Part shown: in pieces, positions 5,195-5,859 of the stretch
Numbering within the stretch: the stretch's first letter is position 1
Layout of the letters: each line of letters opens with the position of its first letter
DNA from: CAYNRG01 sp047973125
GTDB lineage: Bacteria > Bacillota_I > Bacilli_A > Erysipelotrichales > Erysipelotrichaceae
Reading direction: 5' to 3'
Assembly (NCBI GenBank): GCA_047973125.1
Contig: JBKEBK010000015.1
Span: forward strand, 1 to 5,859
Length of the DNA stretch: 5,859 bases
The notes under the pieces: model-generated
What the model was told of the DNA's origin: nothing
The model's database searches: none
The model's input: only the letters and a program-made list of their open reading frames with translations
Made by a program: the position numbers and the translations under genes

Positions 5195-5219
5195 TTTAGA
5201 AAAAAAGGAGATTTTTTAT

Positions 5220-5792
5220 ATGTTAAAGAAAATTAAAGAATTTATTAAAGGAGTTTTAGTTGTTTGTTTTGGTTTGTTGCTGTTTGTATATCTTATATTT
5301 GGAGCACAAGACCAAGCATTAAATAAATACGCAAGTGAAAGAGTTGAAATGATGGAGAAAGGTGATTTAATGGGAGGAAAAACCCTTACGGAAGTAACTA
5401 CTTCATTATATGATATTGTTAGATATACGAGTATCACAGATTCAAGTAATGTTTTAAAACACTACAGAAGTATTGTTGAAAAACTGAAACAAAAGGGGTA
5501 TAATATTACTAGAGTTAAGAATTTGCTTGGGGATACAAATTCTTCATATCGTGGTTTAAATATAGTTGTTAGCACTCCGGATGAATATTTATTTGAACTG
5601 CAAATCCACACCTCTCAATCCTTTAAAATAAAACAAGCAAATCATATACTTTATGAAGAACAAAGACTTTTAGAAGAGGGTAGCGATAAGTGGTTAAAGC
5701 TTAATGAACAAATGCTTGAAAAATCTAGAGAGTTAATAATTGATGAAAACGTAAATTTAATCGAAAGTTTTGATTTATTGAAAGGAGAATAG
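5220..5792 (+). CDS. Membrane-anchored RelA/SpoT-like nucleotidyltransferase-domain protein
   Basis: The 190-residue protein starts at an ATG with AAGGAG nine bases upstream. After a basic N-terminus (KKIKEFIK), residues 12-28 form one hydrophobic membrane or signal segment. From about 54 the sequence follows the RelA/SpoT synthetase pattern: Lys54, DIVRYT (Asp65, Arg68), VKN (99-101), YRGLNIVV (110-117), FELQIHT (125-131, with Glu126), and a helix with His142 and YEEQR. Family knowledge puts the catalytic acids at the Asp and Glu, and both are kept, so it may transfer pyrophosphate to a nucleotide as alarmone synthetases do, or modify tRNA as toxSAS toxins do. The anchor would place the domain outside the cytoplasm or at the membrane, which is odd for an ATP-using enzyme. 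The next gene begins three bases after its stop. A truncated paralogue is at 68-400. Confidence 0.65.
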   Translation: MLKKIKEFIKGVLVVCFGLLLFVYLIFGAQDQALNKYASERVEMMEKGDLMGGKTLTEVTTSLYDIVRYTSITDSSNVLKHYRSIVEKLKQKGYNITRVKNLLGDTNSSYRGLNIVVSTPDEYLFELQIHTSQSFKIKQANHILYEEQRLLEEGSDKWLKLNEQMLEKSRELIIDENVNLIESFDLLKGE

Positions 5793-5859
5793 ATTATGGA
5801 ATATTTAAAACCATGGTATGATGATGATAATAAAGCCGTGCGTATAGGTAGGAGAGTGG
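5460..5859. repeat. Right arm of the inverted duplication (mate at 1-400)
   Basis: This arm starts at codon 81 of the RelA/SpoT-like gene and runs to the window end, covering the start of the next gene. Bases 5739-5859 are an exact reverse complement of 1-121. Confidence 0.85.
5796..5859 (+). CDS. Start of an unknown gene coupled to the RelA/SpoT-like gene (partial)
   Basis: Twenty-one codons are present before the window ends. The ATG is three bases after the TAG of the upstream gene, and its AAGGAG (5782-5787) lies within that gene's last codons, so the two are probably co-translated. The protein begins MEYLKPWYDDD. It is the same sequence as the partial gene at 1-64. Acidic and tryptophan-rich starts are not diagnostic, and I do not recognise it. 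Tight coupling to a possible toxin makes an antitoxin or immunity role worth testing. Confidence 0.55.
   Translation, partial: MEYLKPWYDDDNKAVRIGRRV

Noticed and set aside
5216..5437. A 73-codon minus-strand frame over the RelA/SpoT-like gene
   Set aside because: It mirrors the N-terminal half of the real gene and has no ribosome site or family resemblance.
1..5859. Terminal inverted repeats of a transposon or hairpin telomeres of a linear replicon
   Set aside because: The repeats are coding sequence cut in mid-gene at both window ends, are diverged on the inside, and show no transposase, target duplication or terminal motif.

Overview
The window looks like low-GC Bacillota DNA. It has strong AGGAGG-type ribosome binding sites, AT-rich intergenic DNA, a class II tRNA-Leu with an encoded CCA end, and phage/ICE-type int-immA-repressor genes of the Gram-positive kind. 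I cannot fix the genus. Only three genes are whole and recognisable by family: kbaZ, an XRE-type repressor and a RelA/SpoT-like membrane protein. A fourth whole gene encodes a small ribbon-helix-helix protein.

Layout. Bases 1-400 (minus strand) hold the 3' part of a second RelA/SpoT-like gene and the first codons of the gene after it. They are an inverted, diverged copy of the right end, 5460-5859. Bases 401-703 hold a long hairpin and no clear gene. Bases 704-2020 (minus) encode a KbaZ/GatZ-type tagatose-bisphosphate aldolase subunit, probably chromosomal. Bases 2340-2423 are tRNA-Leu(UAG) with its own promoter and terminator. Just beyond it begins an integrated element: int (2557-3594), immA (3610-4026) and an XRE repressor (4030-4356), all on the minus strand. 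The integrase has an in-frame TGA and ImmA an in-frame TAA, so the element's exit and induction genes look dead while the repressor is whole.

From 4371 rightwards the element is read on the plus strand. A control region with a perfect 15-base palindrome lies between the repressor promoter and a forward promoter. Two small hydrophobic peptides (the second doubtful), a 54-residue ribbon-helix-helix protein and a 190-residue membrane-anchored RelA/SpoT-like protein follow, with the start of a tightly spaced next gene at the end of the window.

The most interesting part is 4842-5220. Between the ribbon-helix-helix gene and the RelA/SpoT-like gene lies a good minus-strand promoter (TTGCTT, 17 bases, TATAAT) and, about 85 bases on, a hairpin followed by seven U. 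This predicts a counter-transcribed RNA. Its terminator loop carries the complement of a 13-base sequence that is repeated at the predicted 5' end of the ribbon-helix-helix mRNA. The arrangement (small RHH repressor, antisense RNA, effector gene) resembles the copG-rnaII-repB control of pMV158-type plasmids, and the shared repeat recalls the par/Fst type I system. Here the controlled gene would be an alarmone-synthetase-like protein rather than a replication initiator. That reading is inference from sequence alone.
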